From JADJYF01 sp965278995 (GTDB lineage Bacteria; Pseudomonadota; Gammaproteobacteria; Ga0077536): a stretch of 64,000 bases of DNA. Below are positions 53,132-62,748 of this stretch, in pieces; the first letter of the stretch is position 1, and each line of letters begins with the position of its first letter. The notes under the pieces are model-generated. The model was not told the DNA's origin. It did no database searches and worked only from the letters and a program-made list of their open reading frames with translations. The DNA lies in assembly GCA_965278995.1 (NCBI GenBank), contig OZ257136.1, positions 2,914,001 through 2,978,000 on the forward strand, written 5' to 3'. A program made the position numbers and the translations under genes.

Positions 53132-54501
53132 TGAACAAATTGCGTTTTTATTTCTTTCATCTGATGCCGTATCCGTTCATACCGCCGGCGGCGGAATTCG
53201 AATCGAGCTGGGTGTCGCTGTCGAACAAATATTACGATCCGCAGCGCGGTCGCATTCTTTACCAGGAATACATCGATCAGCTGGTGGCGGCCGAGCGCTA
53301 TGGCTTCGACGGGGTTGGCGTCAACGAACACCATGCCAATTTCTACGGGACCATGCCGTCGCCGAATATCATTGCAGCGATGCTGGTGCAACGCACCTCG
53401 CAGATCCCGATAGGCGTGATTGGCAATGCTATCCCACTGCATGGCAATCCGCTGCGCGTGGCCGAGGAAATTGCCATGCTCGATGTCATTTCGGGCGGAC
53501 GCATCATTTCCGGATTCGTCCGTGGTATCGGCTGCGAATATTTCAACAATGGCGTGGTGCCGGGTGATTCCGTTGCGCGTTTTGACGAAGCACACGATCT
53601 TATCGTCAAGGCCTGGACTGATGACGGCCCGTTCACCTGGCAAGGCGAACATTTCTACATTCCAAATGTGAATCCGATACCGCGCCCGATACAGGATCCG
53701 CATCCGCCGATCTGGATCCCGGGCCAGGGGTCGCTCGAAACCCTGCAGTTCGTTGCACGGCATCATTACACCTACATGATGGTGTTCGCGCCGCTGTGGT
53801 TCACCAAAATGGCCTTCAACGGACTTCGCGAGGAGTGCCGGCGCCTTGGTTACGAAGCGCCGAAAAGCATGTTCAATGCCTGCGTGCCGACCTATGTTGC
53901 CGAAACGGATGAACAGGCGCATCGCGAAGCGAAAGCGCATCTCTCCTGGATCTTTAATACCGGCCTCAAGATTCCCGATCAGTTGTTCTTCCCGCCTGGC
54001 TACATGAGCACGAAGTCGTTTCGCAACTTCGTCGGTTCGCTCAAAGCCGGCAAGGTCAAACCGCAGCAGCAGCTTACCTATGACGAGTTGATCAAGGACC
54101 GCTACATCATTGTCGGCTCACCCGAGACCGTGAAAAATCAGCTCGGCGAATACTGCGACGAAGTCGGCGCGGGCGGCATTCTTGCCGTCGGATCGTCCTA
54201 CGGCCCGATGCCGAACTGGATGGTCACCAAGAACATGCAGATCTTCGCCGAGGAGGTCATGCCGGAATTCCGCGAGGCTGACGGCAAACCAGACTATCTG
54301 CGCCAGGAGCCGATGGCACCACGCACGCGTTCAGAGCTGGCGGCACAGAAAGGCCGGCCGCCGGAACCGGCGCGATCGCGCGTAACCGGGACCGAGCAAC
54401 TGATTGACCACCGCGTCGCGCATCTCCCAGAAGTGATCGATACCAGCATGCGTGGGCACGCTTGGAACCAGGAAGAAGAACGACCGGCCTCAGCCGGTTG
54501 A
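53131..54501 (+). CDS. LLM-class flavin-dependent oxidoreductase (second copy)
   Basis: 456 residues, paralogous to the gene at 713: RFYFFHLMPYPFIP, YGFDGVGVNEHHANFYGTMPS and PRPIQDPHPPIWIPG are shared in form. Unlike the first copy it carries an extended C-terminus. A perfect 11-bp stem lies just after the stop (54521-54552). It is coupled to the hydrolase by a one-base overlap, so a two-step oxygenation and hydrolysis is plausible. Confidence 0.88.
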   Translation: MNKLRFYFFHLMPYPFIPPAAEFESSWVSLSNKYYDPQRGRILYQEYIDQLVAAERYGFDGVGVNEHHANFYGTMPSPNIIAAMLVQRTSQIPIGVIGNAIPLHGNPLRVAEEIAMLDVISGGRIISGFVRGIGCEYFNNGVVPGDSVARFDEAHDLIVKAWTDDGPFTWQGEHFYIPNVNPIPRPIQDPHPPIWIPGQGSLETLQFVARHHYTYMMVFAPLWFTKMAFNGLREECRRLGYEAPKSMFNACVPTYVAETDEQAHREAKAHLSWIFNTGLKIPDQLFFPPGYMSTKSFRNFVGSLKAGKVKPQQQLTYDELIKDRYIIVGSPETVKNQLGEYCDEVGAGGILAVGSSYGPMPNWMVTKNMQIFAEEVMPEFREADGKPDYLRQEPMAPRTRSELAAQKGRPPEPARSRVTGTEQLIDHRVAHLPEVIDTSMRGHAWNQEEERPASAG

Positions 54502-54986
54502 GTCTCTGACGGCTGGCACCCGTCCCTCGATTCCTGCCGGGATCGAGGGACGGACTTTCACCAGCGACCCGCGGATGGCGGCAGCCAGACGATACGCCAA
54601 GCGCGTCACAAAGCGCGCCGTCGCCATTCGCCCTGCCTACCGGTTCACATTTCTTTAAATATCGGGCTCGTAGTATCGGTCGCACTGGGCGGGCCGGCGG
54701 CAGCTGCGACGTATGGCCTCTCATCGAACGCTTTCCAACTCACTACCTCGGCCACTGTCCCGCCGAGCAAAACCACGACAACGACTTCGGTCTGAACCGA
54801 TCGAGGTCGTCACGGCAAGGGGCGCTGGCAACTTGCTTTTGCCGCCGGAGTAGTCAACGCCGGCGGCTCTTCTAACGACAATTCTCTCCCCGGGGATGCC
54901 AAAACAGCACGGCTTCGTGAGACCATGCAGCAAGCATGCTTACAGCCCCCATCAGTAGTCAGGTTTAATTCAGCACAGACAGCGCT
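54502..54986. other. Intergenic stretch upstream of the kinase gene
   Basis: About 485 nt; apart from the hairpin at 54521-54552 I see no gene or recognisable element. It probably holds the kinase promoter, but no convincing -35/-10 pair stood out. Confidence 0.4.
54521..54552 (+). terminator. Hairpin after the second hydrolase-monooxygenase pair
   Basis: CGTCCCTCGAT (54521-54531) and ATCGAGGGACG (54542-54552) form a perfect 11-bp stem with a 10-nt loop. There is no T-run, so it may be a Rho-independent terminator of weak form or an mRNA end protector. Confidence 0.5.
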
Positions 54987-56696
54987 ATGTCTAACCGGAC
55001 AACTCCAGACTTGCGTACTTTCCACGGCACTGAAAATACGGAAGAGAGAAACGTTACCTGCGGGATGCCGGACTGGCTGACGACGTCGGCAACGCAACTG
55101 GGGGAAGCGGATGCTACGAACGTTTGGAACACGTCCGCGGACGCGAGCTGTTCTCCGTTTGCCTCTACGACGCTGAGTGCCCAATTATCCTCAAATGTTC
55201 GCCTGCAGGATCTCGGCCTCCTTGGACGAGGCGGGTTTGGCACTGTCCGCGCAACGATGGACAGGGCACTACTACGTACGGTCGCAACAAAGATACTCGA
55301 TCAGACTGAGCAACCTTTGGCGCAAGCTGCTCTCCGATTTGTCGAGGAAGCCCAGATCACAGCTCAACTCGAACATCCGAATATCGTACCGGTCCATGAT
55401 ATCGGAATCGACGAACACGGCAGATATTTCTTCACTATGAAAATAGTGAATGGCAAGACGCTCCAACATTACCTGTCTGAAACATCCGGCTCAGACGACC
55501 ATCGAACCTTACATCACAAGCTGCAGATTCTGGTCAAGGTATGCGACGCCATTGGATTTGCGCATAGCCAAGGCGTAGTCCACGCAGACCTCAAGCCGGA
55601 CAACATCATGGTAGGAAGTTTTGGCCAGGTCTATGTGATGGACTGGGGTATCGCTCAACTCCTGGATTGCGGCCGGCCTTCGGATGGCGCTGGCCTCGGT
55701 GACTTCGATCGAGTCCGTTTAGAGAGCGATTCCGACCGAGTAATTCGCAGCAAAGGCAGGATTGTCGGAACATTACCCTATATGTCGCCCGAACAGGCAT
55801 TGGGAATGACCGGCCACATCGATCAGCGCACCGACGTATTCGCGTTGGGCGGCATCTTGTACCAGATGCTCACAGGCCATCCACCCTACACCTGCAACAC
55901 GACCGAAGAAATACTCGCTGCGGCGCGCGCAGGTGTGATAAACCCTCCTGCAGTTTCTGCACCGGGCAAGGTCGTTCTTCCCGGCCTGGCCCACATCGCG
56001 ATGAAGGCACTGAGCGCCCATCCTGCTGAGCGCTACCAGACGGTGCCCGAAATGCAGGAGGAAATCGAGCGATTCCTGCGTGGCTGCGATTGGTTCGATA
56101 CCCGAACATACCTGCCCGGCGACATCATCATGCGGGAAGGTGACGATTCGCACGAGGCATACATCATCACGTCTGGTTTGTGCGAAGCGTTCAAGACTGG
56201 CGCCGACACCAACGTAACGTTACGTACTATGGGTCCGGGAGATGTTTTCGGCGAGACGGGCATCTTCACCAGTCAACCACGGTCGGCAAGTGTACGGGCA
56301 CTTGCACCCCTGAGCGTGCTGGTTGCGACGCGTGAGTCCTTGGAGAAAGAACTCGGTTCTGGCAGTTCGTTGAGCATGTTCGTCAAAGCGCTGGGAGAGC
56401 GCTTCAGAGAACGCGATGAGCAGCTTATGCATACCTATTTGGCGACCGATCCCGTACAAATAGCATGCGCCATCTTAAAATTTCTTTGCTTCAACGGCGA
56501 AAACAGAGATAACGCGAGAGAAGGTTCGTGGAGCGTCTGCCTTGATTGCCTGACAGCAGAATTCGGCCTGCGGGAAAACGAACTGATGCCGCTGGTAGAG
56601 CGCAGCCCGCACATCAGGGTCGATAAGGTGAGTGATACGGTATCTGTCAGCAATGAAACTCGCTCTGCGGCTAATCAAATCATGAGGCGTGGATAG
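54987..56696 (+). CDS. Ser/Thr protein kinase with C-terminal cyclic-nucleotide-binding domain
   Basis: 569 residues. After a 70-residue lead comes a PknB-type kinase: GRGGFGTV at 80-87, Lys102 in VATKIL, catalytic loop HADLKPDNIM (HAD in place of HRD; Asp201) and MDWG in place of DFG (Asp219). Then from about residue 370 a cNMP-binding domain (LPGDIIMREGD, GPGDVFGETGIF, RSASVRAL) and a C-terminal helical part. So kinase activity is probably switched by cAMP or cGMP. A CHASE2 cyclase gene follows 135 nt later on the same strand. Confidence 0.88.
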   Translation: MSNRTTPDLRTFHGTENTEERNVTCGMPDWLTTSATQLGEADATNVWNTSADASCSPFASTTLSAQLSSNVRLQDLGLLGRGGFGTVRATMDRALLRTVATKILDQTEQPLAQAALRFVEEAQITAQLEHPNIVPVHDIGIDEHGRYFFTMKIVNGKTLQHYLSETSGSDDHRTLHHKLQILVKVCDAIGFAHSQGVVHADLKPDNIMVGSFGQVYVMDWGIAQLLDCGRPSDGAGLGDFDRVRLESDSDRVIRSKGRIVGTLPYMSPEQALGMTGHIDQRTDVFALGGILYQMLTGHPPYTCNTTEEILAAARAGVINPPAVSAPGKVVLPGLAHIAMKALSAHPAERYQTVPEMQEEIERFLRGCDWFDTRTYLPGDIIMREGDDSHEAYIITSGLCEAFKTGADTNVTLRTMGPGDVFGETGIFTSQPRSASVRALAPLSVLVATRESLEKELGSGSSLSMFVKALGERFRERDEQLMHTYLATDPVQIACAILKFLCFNGENRDNAREGSWSVCLDCLTAEFGLRENELMPLVERSPHIRVDKVSDTVSVSNETRSAANQIMRRG

Positions 56697-56831
56697 TCAC
56701 ATCAGCAAACGCGTATTGGCCCCAACGAGCGATCGTCAGTCGTTACGCGCCCACGGCAATTTGAATTGATGACCGTCGCCTTCAACTGACACACGGCGAA
56801 TACCGGCCGCATTTATTCGGGAGCTGAGTAA

Positions 56832-58715
56832 ATGGCAAAGTATCATCCGCTCTTCGGAATTGTGCTCGTTTTCGCCGTTATCGGACTGACACGACTGGTG
56901 GGCGGATTCGAGCGCGCCGAGCTCGCTGCTTATGATCTGGGCATGAGTGTCCGCGCGTCGGCTGCTCCCGACGGTCGTTTTCTCCTGATCGACGAATCCG
57001 AAGACGACCTTCAGCGTTTCGGGCACCCGTTACCCGATGCGATACTTGCCAGAATCATCGAAAAACTGGCAATGCTGGGCCCCAGTGTTGTCGGCATCGA
57101 CAAGTTTCGCGATATTTCCGTGCCACCTGGTGGCGATGACCTCACGGCTGCTCTCAAGGCACACGCCAACGTATTCTGGATCTATCAGTTCGGCGGACCT
57201 GGCATGCATCGTATCGAACCGCCTGCGCCGCTGCTCGACAGCGAACGTATCGGGTTCAATGACATGGTGGCAGATACCGGTGGCGTCGTTCGTCGCGGAT
57301 TGCTTTACCTCGATGACGGCAGCGCACCACAGGCGTCATTCCCACTGGTATTAGCACTCGCTTACTTGAGAAAAGCAGGTATCCAGCCGGTACCCGACGC
57401 CGACGACCCGAGTGTCATGAAACTTGGTCACAGCAGTATCCGACCGTTCGCCAGCAATGACGGTAGTTACGTCTTGGCCGACGCTGCGGGCTATCAGATC
57501 TTGCTGGATTTTATGAGTGGTCCTGCACGGTTCCCCCACGTTACGCTTGGCGAACTGCTCGATGATCGCGTATCTCAGGAACTCGTACGTGATCGTATCG
57601 TCATCCTCGGGGCAAGCGCCGAAAGCCTCAAAGACTTTTTTATTACCCCATTCAGCGGACATGACGCGCGCACCATGTTCGGCAGCGAGCTTCATGCACA
57701 TGCCACTTCTCAGCTGATCCGCCTGGCGCTTGGCGAACCGGCTGGCGTGACGACGCTGCCAGACTGGGTCGACTACAGCCTCCTTGCGCTGTGCTGTCTG
57801 GCAGCCTTACCAGCCTGGCTGCGGCCAACTGCTTCTCGTCTCCTACTGCAGGTCGTAATCGGTAGCGGAGGACTGATCCTCGTCTGGTATCGGCTGGCGA
57901 CCTCAACCATCTGGTTTCCGATTGTGCCAATGCTCGCCGGGTTTCTGCTGACGACGGCGATCCTCGCCGCAATGCGTGCGATTCGCGAGGCGCGAGAGCG
58001 CGCCGCGCTGATGTCGATTTTTTCCCGCCACGTCTCTCCCGAAGTCGCTCGAGAGCTGTGGGAACGTCGAACAGAATTTCTCGATGGTTACAATCTGCGT
58101 CCGCGGTTGCTCTCTGCAACAGTGTTGTTTGCCGATATCCGTGGATACTCGACTATCGCTGAGACGCTCGAGCCCCTGCAGACCGCACTCTGGCTTAACC
58201 AGGTCATGAGCCTGCTGGCTGAGACAATCATGCAATACAAAGGGGTGATTCGGCAGTACGCGGGTGACGCCGTAATGGCCGTGTATGGAGCACCGATTCC
58301 GAGCATTACGCCGGCCGCGCAGGCACAGGATGCTTGCAATGCCGTAATCTGCGCGCAACAAATTCGAACTCGCTTGGCCGACCTGAACAATTCCCTCCAC
58401 TCGCAAGGTGCTCCGGACGCGCGCTTGCGCATCGGTATTCACACTGGCTCGATGGTGACCTGCAGTATCGGCAGTTCCGAACGAGGTGAATATGCCGTTG
58501 TCGGTGACGCCGTCAACGTTGCGGCTCGTCTGCAGACCCTGCCACTCAATGAAACGGGTATGGATAGTGAATGTCGGATCCTGATCAGTCGGGAAACATG
58601 GAGTCTGCTTGCCGATATTGTTGATTGTGACGACGTCGGTACCTTTGAAGTAAAAGGGCGACGCGACCCGGTAGGAGTGTTTCGCGTCAGTGATCCTCAA
58701 CGGCGGCTGGAATGA
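56832..58715 (+). CDS. CHASE2-domain adenylate/guanylate cyclase
   Basis: 627 residues. An N-terminal membrane segment, an extracytoplasmic CHASE2 sensor (30-290), two to three membrane helices (about 310-390) and a class III cyclase domain from about 430: VLFADIRGYSTIAE (metal-binding Asp), QYAGDAVMAVYGAP and GDAVNVAARLQTL. It senses an external signal and makes cAMP or cGMP. Context with the kinase bearing a cNMP domain suggests the two form one pathway. Confidence 0.92.
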   Translation: MAKYHPLFGIVLVFAVIGLTRLVGGFERAELAAYDLGMSVRASAAPDGRFLLIDESEDDLQRFGHPLPDAILARIIEKLAMLGPSVVGIDKFRDISVPPGGDDLTAALKAHANVFWIYQFGGPGMHRIEPPAPLLDSERIGFNDMVADTGGVVRRGLLYLDDGSAPQASFPLVLALAYLRKAGIQPVPDADDPSVMKLGHSSIRPFASNDGSYVLADAAGYQILLDFMSGPARFPHVTLGELLDDRVSQELVRDRIVILGASAESLKDFFITPFSGHDARTMFGSELHAHATSQLIRLALGEPAGVTTLPDWVDYSLLALCCLAALPAWLRPTASRLLLQVVIGSGGLILVWYRLATSTIWFPIVPMLAGFLLTTAILAAMRAIREARERAALMSIFSRHVSPEVARELWERRTEFLDGYNLRPRLLSATVLFADIRGYSTIAETLEPLQTALWLNQVMSLLAETIMQYKGVIRQYAGDAVMAVYGAPIPSITPAAQAQDACNAVICAQQIRTRLADLNNSLHSQGAPDARLRIGIHTGSMVTCSIGSSERGEYAVVGDAVNVAARLQTLPLNETGMDSECRILISRETWSLLADIVDCDDVGTFEVKGRRDPVGVFRVSDPQRRLE

Positions 58716-58739
58716 TCGGAAAGCCTATAGCAATGGCTG

Positions 58740-59471
58740 CTATGGCTTCGCCACGCGATCGTCGGTTACTTCCGGCAATCCAACCTGATTCAACAACTCG
58801 CGTCGGAAGTCGCGAAGTTCCGTGTCTTCTGCGTTTTCCTCGATCAATCGATTCAGATACGCAATAGCGTCGTACCAGTAACCAGCTTGAGCGTAGATCC
58901 GAGGCTGCTCACGCGGATCTGCCGATGCGCTCCTGCGACGTAATGAGTCCGACGGGGGAACATACGCGATCGTTCCGCTCGCAACGACATCTTGCGAACG
59001 CTGATTCGAATTGAGGATCAGTGCAACGGACCACTGGTACTCGACACCTTCTTTCAGCGTGACGCCATGAGTACCAAGGTCGAGCGCCTGGAAGCCGCTC
59101 GCCACAGGCTTGCCGAGGGTAAGTTCCAGCAGAGGTTCGATGCTCTGTTCGTCGAGTAAAGTCAATTCGATCTTCGCCGGAACAGGTCGATTTACATACC
59201 AGTAGACCACGGGCTGTGCCAGGGACGACAAACCGGTATCCTCGGGCACCAGCACGCGAAGGATGGTATCGCCGTCCCCGCCCCCGCGAGTGCCCCCGCC
59301 AACCCTGCGCGCAGGTGCCCCGGTCGAAGGCGGTACATACCCACCCCTTTCCGACTTTACTTCGGGCGGTGGTGTTTTGATGCTTTCGATGGCAGTTGAA
59401 TGCTGTATGACGGTTATGCCCACGAGCATGGCTACCACTAACGAAAAAGCGCGTATGGAAAAATATTTCAT
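58740..59471 (-). CDS. DUF928-domain exported protein
   Basis: 243 residues from the ATG at 59471 (an upstream ATG at 59486 adds 5 residues), with a signal peptide (FSIRAFSLVVAMLVGITVIQH) and a DUF928 domain (LRVLVPEDTGLSSLAQPVVYWYVN, PVPAKIELTLLDE). DUF928 genes occur next to CHASE2 cyclases in several phyla. It is convergent with the cyclase, 24 nt from its stop. Function unknown. Confidence 0.82.
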   Translation of the reverse strand: MKYFSIRAFSLVVAMLVGITVIQHSTAIESIKTPPPEVKSERGGYVPPSTGAPARRVGGGTRGGGDGDTILRVLVPEDTGLSSLAQPVVYWYVNRPVPAKIELTLLDEQSIEPLLELTLGKPVASGFQALDLGTHGVTLKEGVEYQWSVALILNSNQRSQDVVASGTIAYVPPSDSLRRRSASADPREQPRIYAQAGYWYDAIAYLNRLIEENAEDTELRDFRRELLNQVGLPEVTDDRVAKP

Positions 59472-59526
59472 TTCAACCACCCCCACTCAACGCTATCGAT
59501 TTTGCCGCCGCTTGCGCAGCTACCCG

Positions 59527-60870
59527 CTAATTGGCCTGCGGGCTCACCGCATATAATCGCCATTCACCCGGCACGCCTTTCAGCGTCTGCAGACCGCGGT
59601 CCACGAAGCGAATCTCAGAACCAGCAACAAGATCTTTTACCGTACTCGAGACCAGCACTTCGCCCGCTCCTGCCTTGCCGACGACCCGCGCACCGATATG
59701 CACGGCGATGCCGCGAATGGCGCGGTCGGCGAGTTCGATCTCTCCGGTGTGCAAACCTACGCGGATCTCGATTCCAAGCGTATGAACGGATTCACGAATG
59801 GCACAAGCACAGCGAATCGCGCGTGCAGGTCCGTCGAAAGTAGCCAGCAGACCGTCGCCCATGAACTCGATCTCCTGCCCTCTGTGTCTGATGAGTTCTC
59901 GCCGTACGATGTCGTGGTGAGTTTCCAGAAGTGCGCGCCAGGCATGATCGCCGAGAGCGACGGCACGCTCGGTCGAACCGACAATGTCAGTGAACAGCAC
60001 CGTCGCAAGAACGCGGTCGCTATCCAGCACTGGTCGTGCGCCGGTCAGGAACTCCTCTATCTCACCGAGCATCGGCTCCGTCGCCCCAATGTGGAATAGA
60101 TGATCCGTGCCCCCAAGTTCGACGAATTTTGCACCCGGGACATGCCGCGCGAGATAGTGTCCGTGGCTGACATCAATAATCCGATTGCCGGCGCGGTGCA
60201 TGACGAGTGTCGGCACTCTGATTGCTGGTAAAACGTCGCGGAGATCTTTTTCGAAATCCGATCGCACAACGGCTCGCACCATGCTCGGTGAGAGCGAGAG
60301 TCTTTCATAGCGGGCGTACCAGCGACGGAAGCGTTCATCGCGCGCGACGCTCGGCGCAAATACATCGAGGTTCACACCGGTGCCCCAACGCGATTCCACC
60401 TCGTCCAGCGAACGCATTACGTGATCCATCGAAAAATCCTCGGGATGCTCATCGTCACCAAACTGACGCGCCGAGGAATCGACCAGGATCAGCGCAGACG
60501 TCTGCGCCGGATAGGTGGCAGCGAAGAGCATGGCCATCTGACCGCCATGCGAATGCCCGAGCAGCGCCGCGCGGGTCGAACCCGCCGCGCCCATGACTGT
60601 GCGGACGTCGTCGCTCCACTGCTCCAGAGTCGGTAACGCTGCAAGCGGCACCGGATCGGAGACACCAGCACCGCGTTTGTCGAAACACAACAGGCGACTG
60701 AATGTCGCCAGGCGATTGAGAAAATGCGCAATCGTTGGCTCTTCCCACATGGCGTCGATATTGGTCGCCCACCACGGAATGAAGACGAGGTCCTGCGGAC
60801 CCTCGCCGATCACCTGGTAGGCGACACTGCCTTCCCTGCTCCTCGCGTAATGTGTTTCAGGGTCTGCCAT
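59527..60870 (-). CDS. Alpha/beta hydrolase fused to a class III nucleotide cyclase domain
   Basis: 447 residues. The N-terminal 270 residues are an alpha/beta hydrolase (GHSHGGQMAMLFA nucleophile elbow, DHLFHIG for the catalytic His). The C-terminal part is a class III cyclase: VLFTDIVGSTERAVALGD with the metal Asp, FMGDGLLATF, and IRVGLHTGEIELADRAIRGIAVHIGARV. Such fusions are known in actinobacteria and some proteobacteria; the hydrolase part may sense a ligand. Confidence 0.9.
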   Translation of the reverse strand: MADPETHYARSREGSVAYQVIGEGPQDLVFIPWWATNIDAMWEEPTIAHFLNRLATFSRLLCFDKRGAGVSDPVPLAALPTLEQWSDDVRTVMGAAGSTRAALLGHSHGGQMAMLFAATYPAQTSALILVDSSARQFGDDEHPEDFSMDHVMRSLDEVESRWGTGVNLDVFAPSVARDERFRRWYARYERLSLSPSMVRAVVRSDFEKDLRDVLPAIRVPTLVMHRAGNRIIDVSHGHYLARHVPGAKFVELGGTDHLFHIGATEPMLGEIEEFLTGARPVLDSDRVLATVLFTDIVGSTERAVALGDHAWRALLETHHDIVRRELIRHRGQEIEFMGDGLLATFDGPARAIRCACAIRESVHTLGIEIRVGLHTGEIELADRAIRGIAVHIGARVVGKAGAGEVLVSSTVKDLVAGSEIRFVDRGLQTLKGVPGEWRLYAVSPQAN

Positions 60871-60911
60871 TGCGAGTGCTCGAGTCCGTCAATTGCGTCA
60901 AAATGAGGCCG

Positions 60912-61289
60912 TCAAGCCCGTTTTTCGAAGTAAACAACATCAGGGAGCGACTCGAAGATTCGATCGCAGGTGATCATATCCGCATTCTGATCGCGTGCCG
61001 TGGCGTAGACGATGGCGTCGGCAGTCGCGAGCTTATGTTGACGATGAAGGTCGGCGGCGAGCAAGGCAATACGAGTATCCAGCGGTACGACAATACACTT
61101 CTGGGTATACGCGATGACACGATCTGCTGCTTCGTCACCAAGCACTCGCATGACCCACTTCGACAATTCGAGCTGGACAATAGTCGGCACCATGGTCTGG
61201 CTTTTACCTGGCATTTCCTTGCTCAGTTTCCTGCCTGACGGGCTACCGATCAGCCATTCGATCCAGGCTGACGTATCAATAACCCGCAT
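60912..61289 (-). CDS. vapC: VapC-family PIN-domain toxin
   Basis: 125 residues with PIN motifs: MRVIDTSAWIEWL (first Asp), a Glu in VQLELSKWV, TADAIVYATA and DMITCDRIFESLP. PIN toxins cleave specific RNAs. The start overlaps the antitoxin stop by one base (TGATG). Confidence 0.9.
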   Translation of the reverse strand: MRVIDTSAWIEWLIGSPSGRKLSKEMPGKSQTMVPTIVQLELSKWVMRVLGDEAADRVIAYTQKCIVVPLDTRIALLAADLHRQHKLATADAIVYATARDQNADMITCDRIFESLPDVVYFEKRA

Positions 61290-61501
61290 CAGTAACGATC
61301 CTTGCGATCGCGATAGTTTCTGTTTTTAGCACCCTTCGCGATTCCAGCAAGCTCATCCAGTTCGGGCACCGGCATGACGAGCACCCCCCTGCCTTTGGGG
61401 ATGAAAACAAACTCTTGACCCGCCTTCCAATCCTGTTCGTCTCGGACTGATTTGGGAATCGAAATCTGAAATTTGCTCGACAAGGTTGCTGTTGCGACCA
61501 T
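61289..61501 (-). CDS. vapB: VapB/AbrB-family antitoxin
   Basis: 70 residues with a SpoVT/AbrB swapped-hairpin start (ATLSSKFQISIPKSVRDEQDW) and a Lys/Arg-rich tail. It binds VapC and the operator. The ATG at 61501 is chosen over the longer frame to 61636, which would run into the divergent gene. Confidence 0.88.
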   Translation of the reverse strand: MVATATLSSKFQISIPKSVRDEQDWKAGQEFVFIPKGRGVLVMPVPELDELAGIAKGAKNRNYRDRKDRY

Positions 61502-61523
61502 TTTCGTACCTCGAGATAATCGA

Positions 61524-61543
61524 TAAGAATATGGTAAGAATAT
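61524..61543 (-). promoter_or_regulatory. Direct repeat upstream of vapB, candidate operator
   Basis: Two TAAGAATAT units start 11 bp apart (61524 and 61535), about one helical turn, 23 nt upstream of the vapB start. A VapB-VapC binding site is likely, though not shown. Confidence 0.45.
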
Positions 61544-61661
61544 AACAACCGCCATGACCTCTGGCAACGAAATCAGGACTCGTTTCGGCTCTGGTGAGGC
61601 TGACCCACTTGTCCGGCGCCACCGAAGCGCGCACATTGCGCGTCAAGCAACACGAGAAGAT

Positions 61662-62687
61662 ATGATGATTCGAGATGACAGCAGCAGCGCCGAGCCTGAG
61701 CCGATCCCGGCAACGTCCGGACAGTCGCCCTTTCATTCTGGCGAAATCGAATTGCAGCGGCGCGCCGGCGTCCATGAACGGATGGACCAGATCGGACGCG
61801 CGATGATCCGCGACCATATGCCGGATCAGCATCGGGAATTTTTTGCGCTCCTGCCGACGCTGCTGGTTGCCGGTCTCGATGCCGACTGTCAACCGTGGGC
61901 GACGATGCTGGCCGGCCCGGCCGGATTCGTCTCTACGCCCGATGCGCACCATTTGCGAGTCGCCACGCTCCCCGAGCCTGTCGACCCCTTGTCCGGTTGC
62001 CTCACCGAGGGCATGCCGCTGGGCCTGCTCGGACTGCAACCACATACCCGCCGCCGCAATCGCATGAATGGTCTCATCACGGCAATCGATGCTGCCGGCT
62101 TCGAGGTCGGTGTGCGTCAGAGTTTCGGCAATTGTCCGAAATATATTCAGGCGCGGGAACCGTCATGGATTGCGCCGACTGAAGTACGCACGGCACCGGT
62201 CGCTGTCGCTGGCGGTGCTGTGCTGGACGAGGCGCTCTGTCGCCACATCCGCAATGCAGACACGTTCTTCATTGCCAGCGTCTCGACCGAGCCAGATTCA
62301 AACGCCCGCGGCGCCGGCCTTGATATCTCACACCGCGGCGGCACACCGGGTTTCGTGCGCATCGACCACCATGCCGGGCACAGTGTGCTGACCGTGCCCG
62401 ATTTCGTCGGCAACTCGTTGTACAACACGCTCGGCAATCTGCTCGTCAATCCAGCTTGCGGATTGCTGTTCGTCGACTATGCCGACGGTGGCCTGTTGCA
62501 CTTGAGCGGTACTGGCGAAGTGGTATGGAGCGGCGATGAAATCGCCCACTATGGCGGCGCCCAGCGGCTATGGCGCTGTCGAATTCAGCGCAGCCTGTGG
62601 CGCCCGCGCGCGCTACCGCTGACGTGGTCGCAGGCCGAACCGGCACCACAGCTCGCTCAGCTCGGGCGCTGGCCGGACGCAACCTGA
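61662..62687 (+). CDS. Pyridoxamine 5'-phosphate oxidase-like flavoprotein
   Basis: 341 residues from the ATG at 61662 (alternative at 61665); the longer frame to 61554 overlaps the vapB operator. Split-barrel FMN-binding features: LPTLLVAGLDADCQPWATMLAGPAGF, PGFVRIDHHAGHSVLTVPDFVGNSLYNTLGNLLVN. Members bind FMN or related cofactors, often as oxidoreductases of small molecules. Substrate unknown. Confidence 0.78.
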   Translation: MMIRDDSSSAEPEPIPATSGQSPFHSGEIELQRRAGVHERMDQIGRAMIRDHMPDQHREFFALLPTLLVAGLDADCQPWATMLAGPAGFVSTPDAHHLRVATLPEPVDPLSGCLTEGMPLGLLGLQPHTRRRNRMNGLITAIDAAGFEVGVRQSFGNCPKYIQAREPSWIAPTEVRTAPVAVAGGAVLDEALCRHIRNADTFFIASVSTEPDSNARGAGLDISHRGGTPGFVRIDHHAGHSVLTVPDFVGNSLYNTLGNLLVNPACGLLFVDYADGGLLHLSGTGEVVWSGDEIAHYGGAQRLWRCRIQRSLWRPRALPLTWSQAEPAPQLAQLGRWPDAT

Positions 62688-62748
62688 AGCTGTCTCTCCG
62701 ATTGCGTCGGGCATCGCGGCAGATTGCTCTCCTGCCACGTCGCAACGC

